Notes under the pieces: model-generated
The model's database searches: none
Seen by the model: the letters and a program-made list of their open reading frames with translations, nothing else
What the model was told of the DNA's origin: nothing
Position numbers and translations under genes: made by a program
In this document: positions 23,101-31,022 of the stretch, one piece after another
Numbering within the stretch: the first letter of the stretch is position 1
Layout: each line of letters begins with the position of its first letter
Assembly: GCF_018531425.1 (NCBI RefSeq)
Contig: NZ_JAHBOI010000001.1
Coordinates: 124,001 to 188,000, forward strand
DNA length: 64,000 bases
Source: Paenarthrobacter sp. DKR-5
Lineage (GTDB): Bacteria; Actinomycetota; Actinomycetes; Actinomycetales; Micrococcaceae
Direction: 5' to 3'

Positions 23101-23857
23101 CGGGCACATCGGTCTGGTCGCCGAACACTTGCGGGCTGGCCACGGGCAGGTCCGCGTACCAGTCGTAGAACGAGGTCATCACGCCGCCGATCAGCTGGAT
23201 GAAGCGGGTGCCCACACAGTGCGAGACCATCGACATGGCGGGGATCGGGGAGAAGCCGGCGCAGCGGTCCGGGCCGTAGGCCTTGATCGTGTGCACGTGC
23301 GCGGCAGCAGCGATTTCCACTGCCTCGCGCCAGCTGATCCGCACCAGGCCGCCCTTGCCGCGGGCCTGCTGGTACGTCCGCCGGCGCTCCGGGTCCCCGA
23401 CGACGTCGGCCCATGCCAGCACCGGGTCCTTCAGGCGGCTGCGCGCCTCCCGGTACATTTCCAGCAGAACGCCGCGGGCGTAGGGGTAGCGCACGCGGGT
23501 GGGCGAATAGGTGTACCAGGAGAAGGCGGCGCCCCGCGGGCACCCGCGGGGCTCGTATTCGGGCCGGTCGGGGCCGACGGACGGATAGTCCGTCTGCTGG
23601 GTCTCCCACGTGATGATGCCGTCCTTGACGTACACCTTCCAGGAACACGAGCCTGTGCAGTTCACGCCGTGGGTGGACCGGACCACCTTGTCGTGGCTCC
23701 ACCGGTCCCGGTAGAACACATCCCCCTTGCGGCCCCCCTCCCGGAACACCGCGCGGCCGTCGTCGGTTTCTTCCCAGCGGGAGAAATATCTGCCGAGCGC
23801 CAGAATCGCGTCCGAGGCGGGCCCGTCGAGTCCGGGTGTGCGTGGTCCAGCAGCCAT
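20141..23857 (-). CDS. narG: Respiratory nitrate reductase alpha subunit (molybdopterin)
   Basis: Catalytic subunit of 1238 aa that reduces nitrate to nitrite at a bis-MGD molybdenum centre. The FS0 cluster ligands His63, Cys67, Cys71 and Cys106 have exactly the E. coli NarG spacing. The molybdenum ligand is Asp236 in YDWYADLP, followed by QTDVPESGDWW. No twin-arginine signal peptide is visible, so the catalytic site should face the cytoplasm. It starts the narGHJI-K operon. A -10-like TAGATT lies 7 nt before the ATG and no ribosome binding site is present, so the mRNA may be leaderless. The gene appears intact. Confidence 0.98.
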   Translation of the reverse strand: MAAGPRTPGLDGPASDAILALGRYFSRWEETDDGRAVFREGGRKGDVFYRDRWSHDKVVRSTHGVNCTGSCSWKVYVKDGIITWETQQTDYPSVGPDRPEYEPRGCPRGAAFSWYTYSPTRVRYPYARGVLLEMYREARSRLKDPVLAWADVVGDPERRRTYQQARGKGGLVRISWREAVEIAAAAHVHTIKAYGPDRCAGFSPIPAMSMVSHCVGTRFIQLIGGVMTSFYDWYADLPVASPQVFGDQTDVPESGDWWDATYLMMWGSNVPVTRTPDAHWMTEVRYRGTKVVSVSPDYADNTKFADDWLPAQAGTDAALAMAMGHVILKECYVDRTVPFFEDFARRYTDLPFLVTLQEHPDGLGLVPGKFLTEADLLGGTDPDSDWKTVLLDSATGQPAVPNGSLGFRYSASGEGKWNLDLGDVVPALSCRDGQAGESAEVLLPCFEAADGSGSVLRRGVPVRRVAGRMVTTVLDLMLAQYGVGREGLPGQWAAGYDDPATPYTPAWQEEITSVPAAKCIRIAREFAKNSEDSGGRSMIIMGAGICQWFHGDATYRSILSLLLLTGAMGRNGGGWAHYVGQEKCRPLTGWLSLANALDWSRPPRTMIGTGYWYMHTDQWRSDGYSTDALNSPLAEGHLKGMHTADTIAQSARLGWMPFYPQFNRNPLEVADDAAAAVDGGRAADPAAYIAEQLQSGQLRSAVEDVDAPENWPRTLILWRSNLLGSSAKGSEYFNKHLLGTVNNVMRSEDGSEIRPRDVAWHDEAPEGKLDLLVSADFRMTSTTLLSDLVFPAATWYEKHDLSSTDMHPFVHAFSPAIDPPWEAKTDFDTFHLLAEEFSRQARTHLGVRRDLVSVPLQHDTPGETAQPGGVVRDWRDGATPLQPGRNAPVFTVVERDYTAIADKLAAVGPLADTLGFTVKGVTYRMDHETARLAGANGVMFGGAADGRPAIDTDAKLAEAILSFSGTTNGELAVQGFRELERRTGRKLADLAEGSEEKRVSFAQTQAAPVPVITSPEWSGSETGGRRYAPFTVNVERLKPWHTLTGRMHFFLDHDWLRDVGEALPIYRPPLDMHRLFGEPRLGADGAAEITLRYLTPHSKWSIHSEYQDNLLMLSLSRGGPTLWMSPVDAGAIGVADNDWVECVNANGVLVARAIVSHRMPEGVAYVYHAQERTIDVPKSETTGRRGGIHNSVTRLLVKPTHLVGGYAQLSYAFNYLGPTGNQRDMVSTVRKRSQEVRY

Positions 23858-23864
23858 GGGGCCG

Positions 23865-23870
23865 AATCTA
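23865..23870 (-). promoter_or_regulatory. -10 box of a putative leaderless narG promoter
   Basis: TAGATT on the minus strand ends 7 nt before the narG ATG. No clear -35 was found, which fits an activator-dependent anaerobic promoter. Inference from position only. Confidence 0.5.
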
Positions 23871-23892
23871 GGTGTCGCACGCTACCGGCGAG

Positions 23893-23910
23893 TAGGGCCC
23901 AAATCCCCTA
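23893..23910 (-). promoter_or_regulatory. Inverted repeat upstream of narG
   Basis: TAGGG-N8-CCCTA, centred about 30 bp upstream of the putative -10. It is well placed for an activator. It does not match the classical FNR site (TTGAT-N4-ATCAA). The regulator is unknown; a DevR/OsdR- or NarL-type response regulator is only a guess. Confidence 0.4.
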
Positions 23911-23942
23911 GCGGCCCTCCGACGGGATGCGATAGGGGCAGC

Positions 23943-25028
23943 TCAGTAGACCAGCGGCTTCTGCCACTGGCCGGTGAAACCGGCCGGCGTGTAGCCGAGC
24001 ATCTTGTTCACGGTCAGCATGTAGGTGTTCTCCGCGGCGTTCCAGGTGTAGATCCTGCGCGCCTGCGGGTGCAGCTCCTGCAGCTGTTCCATGTTCGCGG
24101 CCTTGATCAGCAGGCCGAGCTTGTTGCCCCGGTGCTGCGGCACGACGACGGTGTCCCCCTGGAACACGACGCTGCTGTCCCTGCCCATCACAGTGATCAC
24201 GGTGAACGCCACCAGATGACCGGTGGACACGTCCTCGGCGGCGCTGACGACGGTTGACCGGCCCTGCAGCGTGGTGATCGCCTCGGCCTCACGGACCCGG
24301 CCGGCATCCCAGGCGAGCGTCTGCGCCAATTCGATGCTCTGGTCCTCCGGCCCCACGTGCAGCTGCAGCGCAGCGAAGTCCTCGACCCAGCGGTCCGGGC
24401 AGGCATCGGCCCATCCGTGCATCCGGTAGCGGCCCGACGCCGTCTCCTCCGCCTCGGAGCGCAGCTGCCGGAGCAGCTCCTGCGGCAGCGGCAGCGCCAG
24501 CATGCTGAACTGCGAGACCTGCTCCAGTTCGTAGCCGGCGCGCTGCGCGAACGCTGCCTCGCGGCTGTCCATCGGCAGCGAGCCGGAGCCGCTGGCCGCG
24601 GCGAGCCGTCTGCCCAGGGCCGCCTCCGCGGACGCCGGGTGGCTGGTTTCGACGAAGACGTGGCGGCGCATCTCGCCGCGCGCATAATCCTCGGCGGCCG
24701 CCAGCAGTTCCCGGCCCACTCCGCGGTGCTGGTAGCCCGGCAGCACGTCCATTGTCAGTTCCGCGAGCCCGGTATCCTCCGCCAGCGGCATCGAGATACC
24801 CACGCGGGCCACGATCCTGTCGTCGAGGCGGCCCACCAGCACCACGTAGCGCTCGTACGGGTCCCGGAACATCTGCAGCATCTCGTCGGCGGTGTAGGCC
24901 AAATCATCGTTGCCCCAGGTCCAGACGCGTACCTGGCGCGCCACTTCCACCATCTCAAGGAAATCGGCGGCGTCGGGCTGATCAAGCGAATCGGGGACCC
25001 ACAGCTGCTCAATGCGGAGCTTATCCAC
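23943..25028 (-). CDS. Tandem GNAT-family N-acetyltransferase
   Basis: 361-aa protein with two GNAT-like halves. The first carries an acetyl-CoA pyrophosphate loop QHRGVGRELL near residue 101; the second has VVPQHRGNKLGLLIK near residue 297. MshD has the same tandem architecture, but the characteristic mycothiol synthase motifs are absent here and a true mshD lies at 37151. It starts at a GTG after AGGAAGAG. It sits between rplA and narG and has its own space after the rplA terminator. Substrate unknown. Confidence 0.8.
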   Translation of the reverse strand: MDKLRIEQLWVPDSLDQPDAADFLEMVEVARQVRVWTWGNDDLAYTADEMLQMFRDPYERYVVLVGRLDDRIVARVGISMPLAEDTGLAELTMDVLPGYQHRGVGRELLAAAEDYARGEMRRHVFVETSHPASAEAALGRRLAAASGSGSLPMDSREAAFAQRAGYELEQVSQFSMLALPLPQELLRQLRSEAEETASGRYRMHGWADACPDRWVEDFAALQLHVGPEDQSIELAQTLAWDAGRVREAEAITTLQGRSTVVSAAEDVSTGHLVAFTVITVMGRDSSVVFQGDTVVVPQHRGNKLGLLIKAANMEQLQELHPQARRIYTWNAAENTYMLTVNKMLGYTPAGFTGQWQKPLVY

Positions 25029-25118
25029 CTCTTCCTGCTTCCTCCCATGACGCCGGACGGGATCTGCCGCCCGGCGACCGCTGATGGGCTCAACTCTGCC
25101 ACACTGGGGGCAAAACGA

Positions 25119-25156
25119 AAGGGATCCCGGACAGCCTGGGCTGTCCGGGATCCCTT
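25119..25156. terminator. Terminator of rplK-rplA
   Basis: Perfect 16-bp stem (25119-25134 with 25141-25156) with a 6-nt loop. AA/TT outer ends extend into further A residues. It lies 22 bp after the rplA stop and separates the ribosomal genes from the GNAT and nar genes downstream. Confidence 0.9.
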
Positions 25157-25177
25157 CGAAACGGTGAGTCCGCGAGC

Positions 25178-25885
25178 TTACGCTTCGGTGAGCACCTTGG
25201 TCACGTTCGGGTCCACGGTGATGCCGGGGCCGAAGGTGGTGGAAACGGTCGCCTTCTGGACGTAGCGGCCCTTCGCGGCGGACGGCTTCAGTCGCAGGAC
25301 TTCCTCGAGCGCTGCGGCGTAGTTCTCGGTCAGCTTCTGGGCGTCGAAGGACACCTTGCCGATGATGAAGTGCAGGTTCGAGTGCTTGTCGACGCGGAAG
25401 TCGATCTTGCCGCCCTTAATGTCCTGGACTGCCTTGGCGACGTCATTGGTCACGGTGCCCGTCTTCGGGTTCGGCATCAGGTTGCGGGGGCCGAGCACCT
25501 TGCCCAGGCGGCCGACCTTGCCCATCAGGTCCGGGGTGGCGACGGCGGCGTCGAAGTCGGTCCAGCCGCCCTGGATCTTCTCGATCAGGTCGTCAGAGCC
25601 GACGAAGTCGGCGCCGGCTGCCAGAGCGGCCTCGGCACGGTCGCCCGTGGCGAAGACCAGCACGCGGGCGGTCTTGCCGGTGCCGTGCGGCAGGTTGACG
25701 GTGCCGCGCACCATCTGGTCCGCCTTGCGGGGGTCGACGCCGAGGCGGAAGGCCACCTCAACCGTCGCGTCGAACTTGGAGGGGTTGGTCTCCTTGGCGA
25801 GGCTGATGGCCTCGACCGGGGCGTAAAGCTTCTCGCCGTCGATCTTGGCGAGAGCTGCCTCATATGCTTTGCTGCGCTTTGCCAT
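25178..25885 (-). CDS. rplA: 50S ribosomal protein L1
   Basis: Binds 23S rRNA at the L1 stalk; 235 aa, normal length. Typical segments are [11 protein letters not shown] at the start, [20 protein letters not shown], the [15 protein letters not shown] signature near residue 130 and [19 protein letters not shown]. The ATG at 25885 follows AAGGAGAA; an in-frame extension upstream is rejected. It follows rplK after 116 bp and ends at a strong terminator. Confidence 0.98.
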   Translation of the reverse strand: MAKRSKAYEAALAKIDGEKLYAPVEAISLAKETNPSKFDATVEVAFRLGVDPRKADQMVRGTVNLPHGTGKTARVLVFATGDRAEAALAAGADFVGSDDLIEKIQGGWTDFDAAVATPDLMGKVGRLGKVLGPRNLMPNPKTGTVTNDVAKAVQDIKGGKIDFRVDKHSNLHFIIGKVSFDAQKLTENYAAALEEVLRLKPSAAKGRYVQKATVSTTFGPGITVDPNVTKVLTEA

Positions 25886-26001
25886 GCTGCTTGTTTCTCC
25901 TTGTGCAGTTGTGGTCTGCGGACCGCGCCGGCCCTGCCACACGCCGCCGGACCTTGTTGCCGGCGGACTTGGAAGTAATGCGGGTACTGCTGCTGCCGAA
26001 A

Positions 26002-26430
26002 TTATTCGACGGTGATGCCCATGGAACGGGCGGTGCCGGCGATGATCTTGGCCGCGGCCTCGACATCGTTGGCGTTCAGGTCCTCGAGCTTGGTCTGGGC
26101 GATTTCGCGCACCTGATCCTGGGTCAGCTTCGCCACCTTGACGGTGTGCGGGGTTGCGGAACCCTTCTGCACGCCCGCAGCCTTCTTGATCAGCTCAGCG
26201 GCCGGCGGGGTCTTGGTGATGAAGGTGAAGGAACGGTCTTCGTAAACCGTGATCTCCACCGGGATGACGTTTCCACGCTGGGATTCCGTCGCGGCGTTGT
26301 ACGCCTTGCAGAATTCCATGATGTTGACACCGTGCTGGCCAAGCGCAGGACCGATCGGAGGAGCCGGGTTGGCGGCACCTGCCTGGATCTGCAGCTTGAT
26401 GAGGCCGGTGACCTTCTTCTTGGGAGCCAA
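26002..26430 (-). CDS. rplK: 50S ribosomal protein L11
   Basis: 142-aa protein of the GTPase-associated centre. The proline-rich N-terminal [20 protein letters not shown] and the C-terminal RNA-binding [21 protein letters not shown]-type helices are intact. The start is TTG at 26430 (MAPKKKVTG), preceded by AAAGGA, with no ATG alternative nearby. It is in the secE-nusG-rplK-rplA cluster. Confidence 0.97.
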   Translation of the reverse strand: MAPKKKVTGLIKLQIQAGAANPAPPIGPALGQHGVNIMEFCKAYNAATESQRGNVIPVEITVYEDRSFTFITKTPPAAELIKKAAGVQKGSATPHTVKVAKLTQDQVREIAQTKLEDLNANDVEAAAKIIAGTARSMGITVE

Positions 26431-26562
26431 TGTAGGTCCTTTACGTTCAATAACTGTCCTGGGACACAGGAGCGTGCCGCAGGGGGTTGACCGCCCTGGC
26501 GAGGCAGTCGCCGCGCCGCAGCCGCAAAGCAGGCGGCGGCGGCGCGAAGCTTACAAATTCTA

Positions 26563-27333
26563 CTAGATCTTCGAGACCTGGTTGAACGAGAGCGTCACCG
26601 GGGTCTCGCGTTCGAAGATCGACACCAGCACCACCAGTGTCTGCGACTCCGGCTTGATCTCCGAGATCGTGGCGGGCAGGGTCTCGAACGGGCCCTCCTT
26701 GACGATGACCGACTCGCCGATTTCGAAGTCGACGTTGATCGGGGCGGCGGCAGCGCGCGACGGCTTGCCCTTCTCCGCCTGCTGCTCCTCGAACACCGGG
26801 GCGAGCATCGAGTAGACCTCGTCGAGGCGCAGCGGGACGGGGTTGTGCGCGTTGCCGACGAAGCCGGTCACGCCCGGCGTGTGGCGGACGGCGCCCCAGG
26901 AGGCGTCGGTCAGGTCCATGCGGACCAGCACGTAGCCGGGGATGCGCACGCGGTTGATCACCTTGCGCTGCGCGTTCTTGATCTCGACGACTTCCTCCAT
27001 CGGGACCTGGATTTCGAAGATGTAGTCTTCCATGTCCAGGGTCTGGATGCGGGTCTCGAGGTTCGCCTTCACGCGGTTCTCATAGCCGGCGTAGGAATGG
27101 ATGACGTACCAGTCACCTTCCTGGCGGCGCAGCTTGGCCTTGAACTCTTCGGCCGGGTCGGCAGGAGCGGCCGCAGCGGCGTTTTCGAGGGCGTCGGACT
27201 CTTCGCCCGCGGCCTCCGCGTCGGCTTCGACGTTGTCGGCGGCAGCTTCCTCAGCGCCGGTCTCGACGTCGGCGGCCTCGGCCTGCTCGGCGGCGGCTGC
27301 TTCTTCAGCAAACTCGAGCTCTTGCTCAGACAC
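26563..27333 (-). CDS. nusG: Transcription termination/antitermination protein NusG
   Basis: Binds RNA polymerase and modulates pausing, Rho action and coupling to ribosomes; 256 aa. An acidic, Ala/Glu-rich N-terminal extension of about 70 residues precedes the NGN domain, which begins at [33 protein letters not shown] and [10 protein letters not shown] follow. The KOW domain has [18 protein letters not shown]. Such acidic extensions are common in actinobacterial NusG. Start is GTG at 27333 after AGCAGGAGA; a 51-residue upstream extension crosses the secE spacer and is rejected. Confidence 0.97.
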   Translation of the reverse strand: MSEQELEFAEEAAAAEQAEAADVETGAEEAAADNVEADAEAAGEESDALENAAAAAPADPAEEFKAKLRRQEGDWYVIHSYAGYENRVKANLETRIQTLDMEDYIFEIQVPMEEVVEIKNAQRKVINRVRIPGYVLVRMDLTDASWGAVRHTPGVTGFVGNAHNPVPLRLDEVYSMLAPVFEEQQAEKGKPSRAAAAPINVDFEIGESVIVKEGPFETLPATISEIKPESQTLVVLVSIFERETPVTLSFNQVSKI

Positions 27334-27427
27334 TTGGTCTCCTGCTTTCCTGATGCGTGTGTTGTACGGCTCCACCCGGCCGGCGCTGGCCGGCGGACCG
27401 CCGGGCCAGCCGAAGCAAACCGGGGCC

Positions 27428-27697
27428 TTACTGCCCGGTCGTGCCGGACCCGCCGAAGATCCACCCGATGGCGGAACCGAAGGCAAGATCCAGGACGGTG
27501 ACGATCACCATCATGATGATGACGAACACCAGCACAACAAGGGTGTAGTTGACCAGCTCCTGACGGGTCGGAGCAACTACCTTCTTCAGTTCGCCGATGA
27601 CCTGGCGGACAAAGAGAGCGATACGGGCGAAGAATCCGGGCTTGGCGCCCTTCTTCGCGGGGCGGCCCTGCGAGCTGCTGGCAGCTGTGTTGGTCAC
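27428..27697 (-). CDS. secE: Preprotein translocase subunit SecE
   Basis: Small essential SecYEG subunit, 89 aa from the preferred GTG at 27697. Residues about 34-50 give the amphipathic [17 protein letters not shown] helix; one transmembrane helix follows ([20 protein letters not shown]). A TTG at 27712 would add five residues, but a GGAGA motif would then be only one base away. The GTG has GTGAGGA at good spacing. The order tRNA-Trp-secE-nusG-rplK-rplA is the usual bacterial one. Confidence 0.94.
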   Translation of the reverse strand: MTNTAASSSQGRPAKKGAKPGFFARIALFVRQVIGELKKVVAPTRQELVNYTLVVLVFVIIMMVIVTVLDLAFGSAIGWIFGGSGTTGQ

Positions 27698-27815
27698 CTG
27701 GTCCTCACTCAATCTCCGTTACCGGTCATCGGCGTCTCTTGCCGCTCTTTCGCCGCGCCACGGGACGTGAACGGAATTTCAATTCCGGGACCAGCCCCGT
27801 GGTCACAGCCCTGCG

Positions 27816-27888
27816 CAGGGCAGACAGGACTCGAACCTGCAACCTGCGGTTTTGGAGACCGCTGCGCTACCAATTGCGCCACTACCCT
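27816..27888 (-). tRNA. trpT: tRNA-Trp (anticodon CCA)
   Basis: A 73-nt cloverleaf. The acceptor stem AGGGTAG/CTGCCCT has one G-U pair. The D stem is GCGC/GCGC, the anticodon stem GCGGT/ACCGC with loop CTCCAAA, and the T arm GCAGG-TTCGAGT-CCTGT. The discriminator is G. CCA is not encoded. Lies just upstream of secE, as in many bacteria. Confidence 0.96.
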
Positions 27889-28118
27889 TCGGATCATCCC
27901 GCCCCGCCGCTGCCCGCCCTCAAGGCGCGCACCAATCAAGGTGAGATCAATACCGGAGATCAAGTCTACGCAATCCGGAGCCGTACGTCGAACCGGGCCT
28001 CCCAGCGGCCTGCCGCACCCCCGGGCGCGGACGGGCAGGCGACTACAGTTGGACTGTATCCGCCCTCCATCCCCGGGACAGCCTCGCCCCGCGGGTCCGC
28101 TAGCGAACCAGGAATCTC

Positions 28119-29318
28119 ATGCCGCGCATTTCGCAACGAATCGGCTCCATCGCGGAGTCAGCCACTCTCGCCGTGGACGCCAAGGCCAAGGCGCTGAAGG
28201 CCGCAGGACGTCCGGTGATCGGGTTCGGCGCCGGGGAACCCGATTTCCCGACGCCCGGGTACATTGTCGACGCCGCCGTCGACGCCGCCCGCCAGCCCCG
28301 CTACCACCGCTACTCCCCTGCCGCGGGCCTGCCGGAGCTGCGGGCCGCGATCGCCGAGAAGACCAGGCGCGATTCGGGCTACGTCGTCGACCCTTCCCAG
28401 GTGTTGGTCACCAACGGCGGCAAGCAGGCCGTCTACGAGGCTTTCGCCACCCTGCTCGACCCGGGCGACGAGGTGCTCGTCCCCACTCCGTACTGGACCA
28501 CGTATCCGGAAGCGATCCGGCTGGCCGGAGGGGTGCCGGTTGACGTGTTCGCCGGCCCCGACCAGGGCTACCTGGTGAGCGTGGACCAGCTGGAGGCGGC
28601 CCGGACCGAGCGCACGAAAATCCTGCTGTTCGTCTCCCCCTCCAACCCGACCGGGGCCGTGTACAGCCCGGAGCAGGTCACCGCGATCGGCCAGTGGGCC
28701 GCTGCCAACGGGCTGTGGGTCGTCACGGATGAGATCTACGAACACCTCACCTACGACGGCGTCCCGTTCACCTCGATCGCCACGGCGGTGCCCGAGCTCG
28801 GCGACCGGGTGGTCGTGCTCAACGGCGTAGCGAAGACCTACGCGATGACCGGCTGGCGCGTGGGCTGGATGATCGGTCCGGCCGACGTCATCAAGGCCGC
28901 CACCAACCTGCAGTCGCACGCGACCTCTAACGTGGCCAACGTGTCCCAGATCGCGGCCCTCGCCGCCGTTTCCGGTCCGCTGACGGCGGTGGACGAGATG
29001 AAGGTGGCCTTCGACCGGCGCCGCAAGGCCATTGTGGCCGGGCTGAACGCGATCGAGGGCGTCGACTGCCCGACGCCGCACGGGGCGTTCTATGCCTATG
29101 CGGATGTGCGCGGCCTGCTCGGCAAGGACCTTGGCGGTGTCCGCCCGGAAACGAGCGCGGAACTGGCGGCGCTGATCCTGGACAAGGTCGAAGTCGCCGT
29201 CGTTCCCGGCGAGGCGTTCGGACCGAGCGGGTACCTGCGGCTCTCCTATGCCCTCGGCGACGAGGACCTCGCCGAGGGCATCCGCCGGCTGCAGGAGTTC
29301 CTCGGAACCGCACGCTAG
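28119..29318 (+). CDS. Pyridoxal-phosphate aminotransferase (aspartate aminotransferase family, class I)
   Basis: 399-aa fold-type-I enzyme transferring amino groups between aspartate/other amino acids and 2-oxoacids. PLP-binding features are SPSNPTGA at 173-180, the DEIYEHL segment at 204-210 and the Schiff-base Lys239 in [12 protein letters not shown]. The substrate-carboxylate Arg lies in YLRLSYA near residue 377. It resembles the AspC/AspB Igamma subgroup. An ATG after ACCAGGA gives the usual MPRISQRI start. It is encoded divergently from tRNA-Trp and secE. Confidence 0.9.
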   Translation: MPRISQRIGSIAESATLAVDAKAKALKAAGRPVIGFGAGEPDFPTPGYIVDAAVDAARQPRYHRYSPAAGLPELRAAIAEKTRRDSGYVVDPSQVLVTNGGKQAVYEAFATLLDPGDEVLVPTPYWTTYPEAIRLAGGVPVDVFAGPDQGYLVSVDQLEAARTERTKILLFVSPSNPTGAVYSPEQVTAIGQWAAANGLWVVTDEIYEHLTYDGVPFTSIATAVPELGDRVVVLNGVAKTYAMTGWRVGWMIGPADVIKAATNLQSHATSNVANVSQIAALAAVSGPLTAVDEMKVAFDRRRKAIVAGLNAIEGVDCPTPHGAFYAYADVRGLLGKDLGGVRPETSAELAALILDKVEVAVVPGEAFGPSGYLRLSYALGDEDLAEGIRRLQEFLGTAR

Positions 29319-29342
29319 CGCTCACTTCCAGGGGCTCGCTGC

Positions 29343-29416
29343 CGCTTATGACACGGTTTCCCGCTTATGACGCGCCGGAAACCGTGTCATAAGCGGGAAA
29401 CCGCGTCATGGCCGCG
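29343..29416. repeat. Dispersed palindromic repeat, copy 1
   Basis: A 19-bp perfect inverted repeat (29343-29361 with 29377-29395) is followed by a partial second set. The unit is built from TTATGACRCGGTTTCCCG and its complement. A second copy of the same family lies at 55091-55152. The positions are intergenic, with no T tract. Probably a REP-like element; whether it also ends transcription of the aminotransferase gene is unknown. Confidence 0.8.
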
Positions 29417-29499
29417 TCGCGGGTGGTTGGGCGTGCTGACGGCCCTGCGCCAGCAGGCTACCCGTGACAAACAGCCCCGGGACAAGGAATTCTGATTCC

Positions 29500-29754
29500 A
29501 TGGAAAAGTTCTTCAGCGTCATTCGCAGCATCGGCCTTAACCGTGGACCCAACCGGTGGATCGGCGGCGTCTGCGGCGGAATCGCCGCGAAACTGAATGT
29601 TGACCCCACGCTGGTGCGGATCATCTTTCTGGTCCTCGCCCTGCTGCCCGGGCCTGCCGTGGTCTTCTACATCCTCGCCTGGATCCTGCTTCCGGACAGC
29701 GCCACCGGCCGCATCCTGCTCGAATCCTGGCTGCGCAACAAGTCGGTTTCGTAG
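29500..29754 (+). CDS. PspC-domain membrane protein
   Basis: Small 84-aa protein. The PspC signature is visible: RWIGGVCGGIAAKLNVDPTL at 19-38 and then a hydrophobic span with LLPGPAVVFYILAWILLP. PspC proteins are membrane components of envelope-stress responses, but single-domain actinobacterial members are poorly characterised. The ATG at 29500 follows AAGGA at 11 nt; a GTG 12 codons upstream is less likely. No other psp gene is nearby. Confidence 0.85.
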   Translation: MEKFFSVIRSIGLNRGPNRWIGGVCGGIAAKLNVDPTLVRIIFLVLALLPGPAVVFYILAWILLPDSATGRILLESWLRNKSVS

Positions 29755-29810
29755 CCGCCGGCGCCCGGCCGGCCCCTCAGCCCGCGGACCGTCGCTGCCC
29801 GCGGGCCGCT

Positions 29811-29851
29811 GGGTTGTCACGGATGGGTTGTTACCGATGGGTTGTTACGGA
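29811..29851 (+). repeat. Three tandem copies of a 14-bp unit upstream of pfkA
   Basis: GGGTTGTCACGGAT, GGGTTGTTACCGAT and GGGTTGTTACGGA follow each other directly. They end about 40 bp upstream of the putative pfkA -10 box. The 14-bp periodicity suggests either repeat slippage or a tandem protein-binding array; no regulator is known. Confidence 0.75.
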
Positions 29852-29891
29852 GCGAATGTTAGCTGGCGCACAGTGCCGTGCCGGATACGTC

Positions 29892-29897
29892 TAGAAT
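29892..29897 (+). promoter_or_regulatory. Putative -10 box of pfkA
   Basis: TAGAAT, 64 nt before the pfkA ATG. The -35 position is not canonical. It lies just downstream of the 14-bp tandem repeats. Confidence 0.45.
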
Positions 29898-29961
29898 CGT
29901 TTAGCGAGCTCAACGGGGCGCTCCTGAGTTAATAATCCCAACCCAAGGACCCGGGCCCACT

Positions 29962-30987
29962 ATGAAAATTGGCATCCTTACCAGCGGCGGCGACTGCCCC
30001 GGACTGAATGCGGTTATCCGCGGAGCAGTGTTGAAGGGCATCAAAGTCCACGGTCAGGAGTTCGTCGGTTTCCGCGACGGCTGGCGAGGCGTGGTCGAAG
30101 GCGACGTGATGGAGCTGCCGCGGCAGAGCGTGCGGGGCATCTCGAAGCAGGGCGGCACCATTCTGGGCACCTCCCGCACCAACCCGTTCGAAGGCAGCGG
30201 CGGTCCCGAGGTCATCAAGGACAACCTCAAGCGCCTCGGCATTGACGCCATCATCGCCATCGGCGGTGAAGGCACGCTGGCCGCGGCGAAGCGGCTCACG
30301 GACGCAGGCCTGAAGATTGTCGGTGTTCCCAAGACCGTCGACAACGACCTTGATGCCACGGACTACACCTTCGGCTTCGACACCGCCGTGCAGATCGCCA
30401 CCGAGGCGATCGACCGCCTGCGCACCACCGGCGAGTCCCACCACCGCACGATGATCGCCGAGGTCATGGGCCGCCACGTGGGCTGGATCGCCCTGCACGC
30501 GGGGATGGCCTCGGGCGCCCACGCCATCCTGATCCCGGAGCAAAAGGTGTCCATGGACCAGGTCACTGAATGGGTCAACGAGGCCCACGACCGCGGGCGC
30601 GCCCCGCTGGTCGTCGTCGCCGAGGGCTTCGTTCCCGAAGGCCAGGAAACCCCTCACTCCGAGCGCGGCCTCGACACCTTCGGCCGGCCCCGGCTCGGCG
30701 GCATCGCCGAGCAGCTGGCCCCCGAGCTGGAGGCCCGCACCGGCATCGAGACCCGCGCCACCGTGCTCGGGCACATCCAGCGCGGAGGCGTGCCCTCGGC
30801 GTTCGACCGTGTGCTCGCCACCCGTCTGGGCATGGCCGCCATCGACTCGGTCGTGGACAAGCGCTGGGGCACCATGGTGTCGCTGAACGGGACGGACATC
30901 GTCCACGTCGGCTTCGACGCCGCCCTGGGCAACCTGAAGGTCGTCCCGCAGTCCCGCTACGACGAGGCTGCGATCCTCTTCGGCTAG
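29962..30987 (+). CDS. pfkA: 6-phosphofructokinase
   Basis: 341-aa glycolytic enzyme phosphorylating fructose 6-phosphate. Clear family motifs: GILTSGGDCPGLNAVI at 4-19, GGEGTL at 101-106, PKTVDNDL at 123-130, MGRHVGWIAL near 169 and the effector/substrate segment GHIQRGGVPSAFDR near 272. Gly104 with Lys124 is the mixed 'group III' combination found in actinobacteria, where both ATP- and PPi-dependent enzymes are known, so phosphoryl donor cannot be fixed from sequence. AAGGA lies about 12 nt before the ATG. Confidence 0.95.
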   Translation: MKIGILTSGGDCPGLNAVIRGAVLKGIKVHGQEFVGFRDGWRGVVEGDVMELPRQSVRGISKQGGTILGTSRTNPFEGSGGPEVIKDNLKRLGIDAIIAIGGEGTLAAAKRLTDAGLKIVGVPKTVDNDLDATDYTFGFDTAVQIATEAIDRLRTTGESHHRTMIAEVMGRHVGWIALHAGMASGAHAILIPEQKVSMDQVTEWVNEAHDRGRAPLVVVAEGFVPEGQETPHSERGLDTFGRPRLGGIAEQLAPELEARTGIETRATVLGHIQRGGVPSAFDRVLATRLGMAAIDSVVDKRWGTMVSLNGTDIVHVGFDAALGNLKVVPQSRYDEAAILFG

Positions 30988-31010
30988 CGGCCGCAGGCAG
31001 GGTGCTCGGC

Positions 31011-31016
31011 TAGCGT
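31011..31016 (+). promoter_or_regulatory. -10 box, putative leaderless promoter (31023 gene)
   Basis: TAGCGT ends exactly 6 nt before the ATG at 31023, and there is no ribosome binding site. This spacing recurs at seven other genes in the window. Confidence 0.55.
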
Positions 31017-31022
31017 AGAAGC

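Noticed and set aside
23858-23942. FNR box upstream of narG
   Set aside because: No TTGAT-N4-ATCAA-like sequence was found in the spacer.
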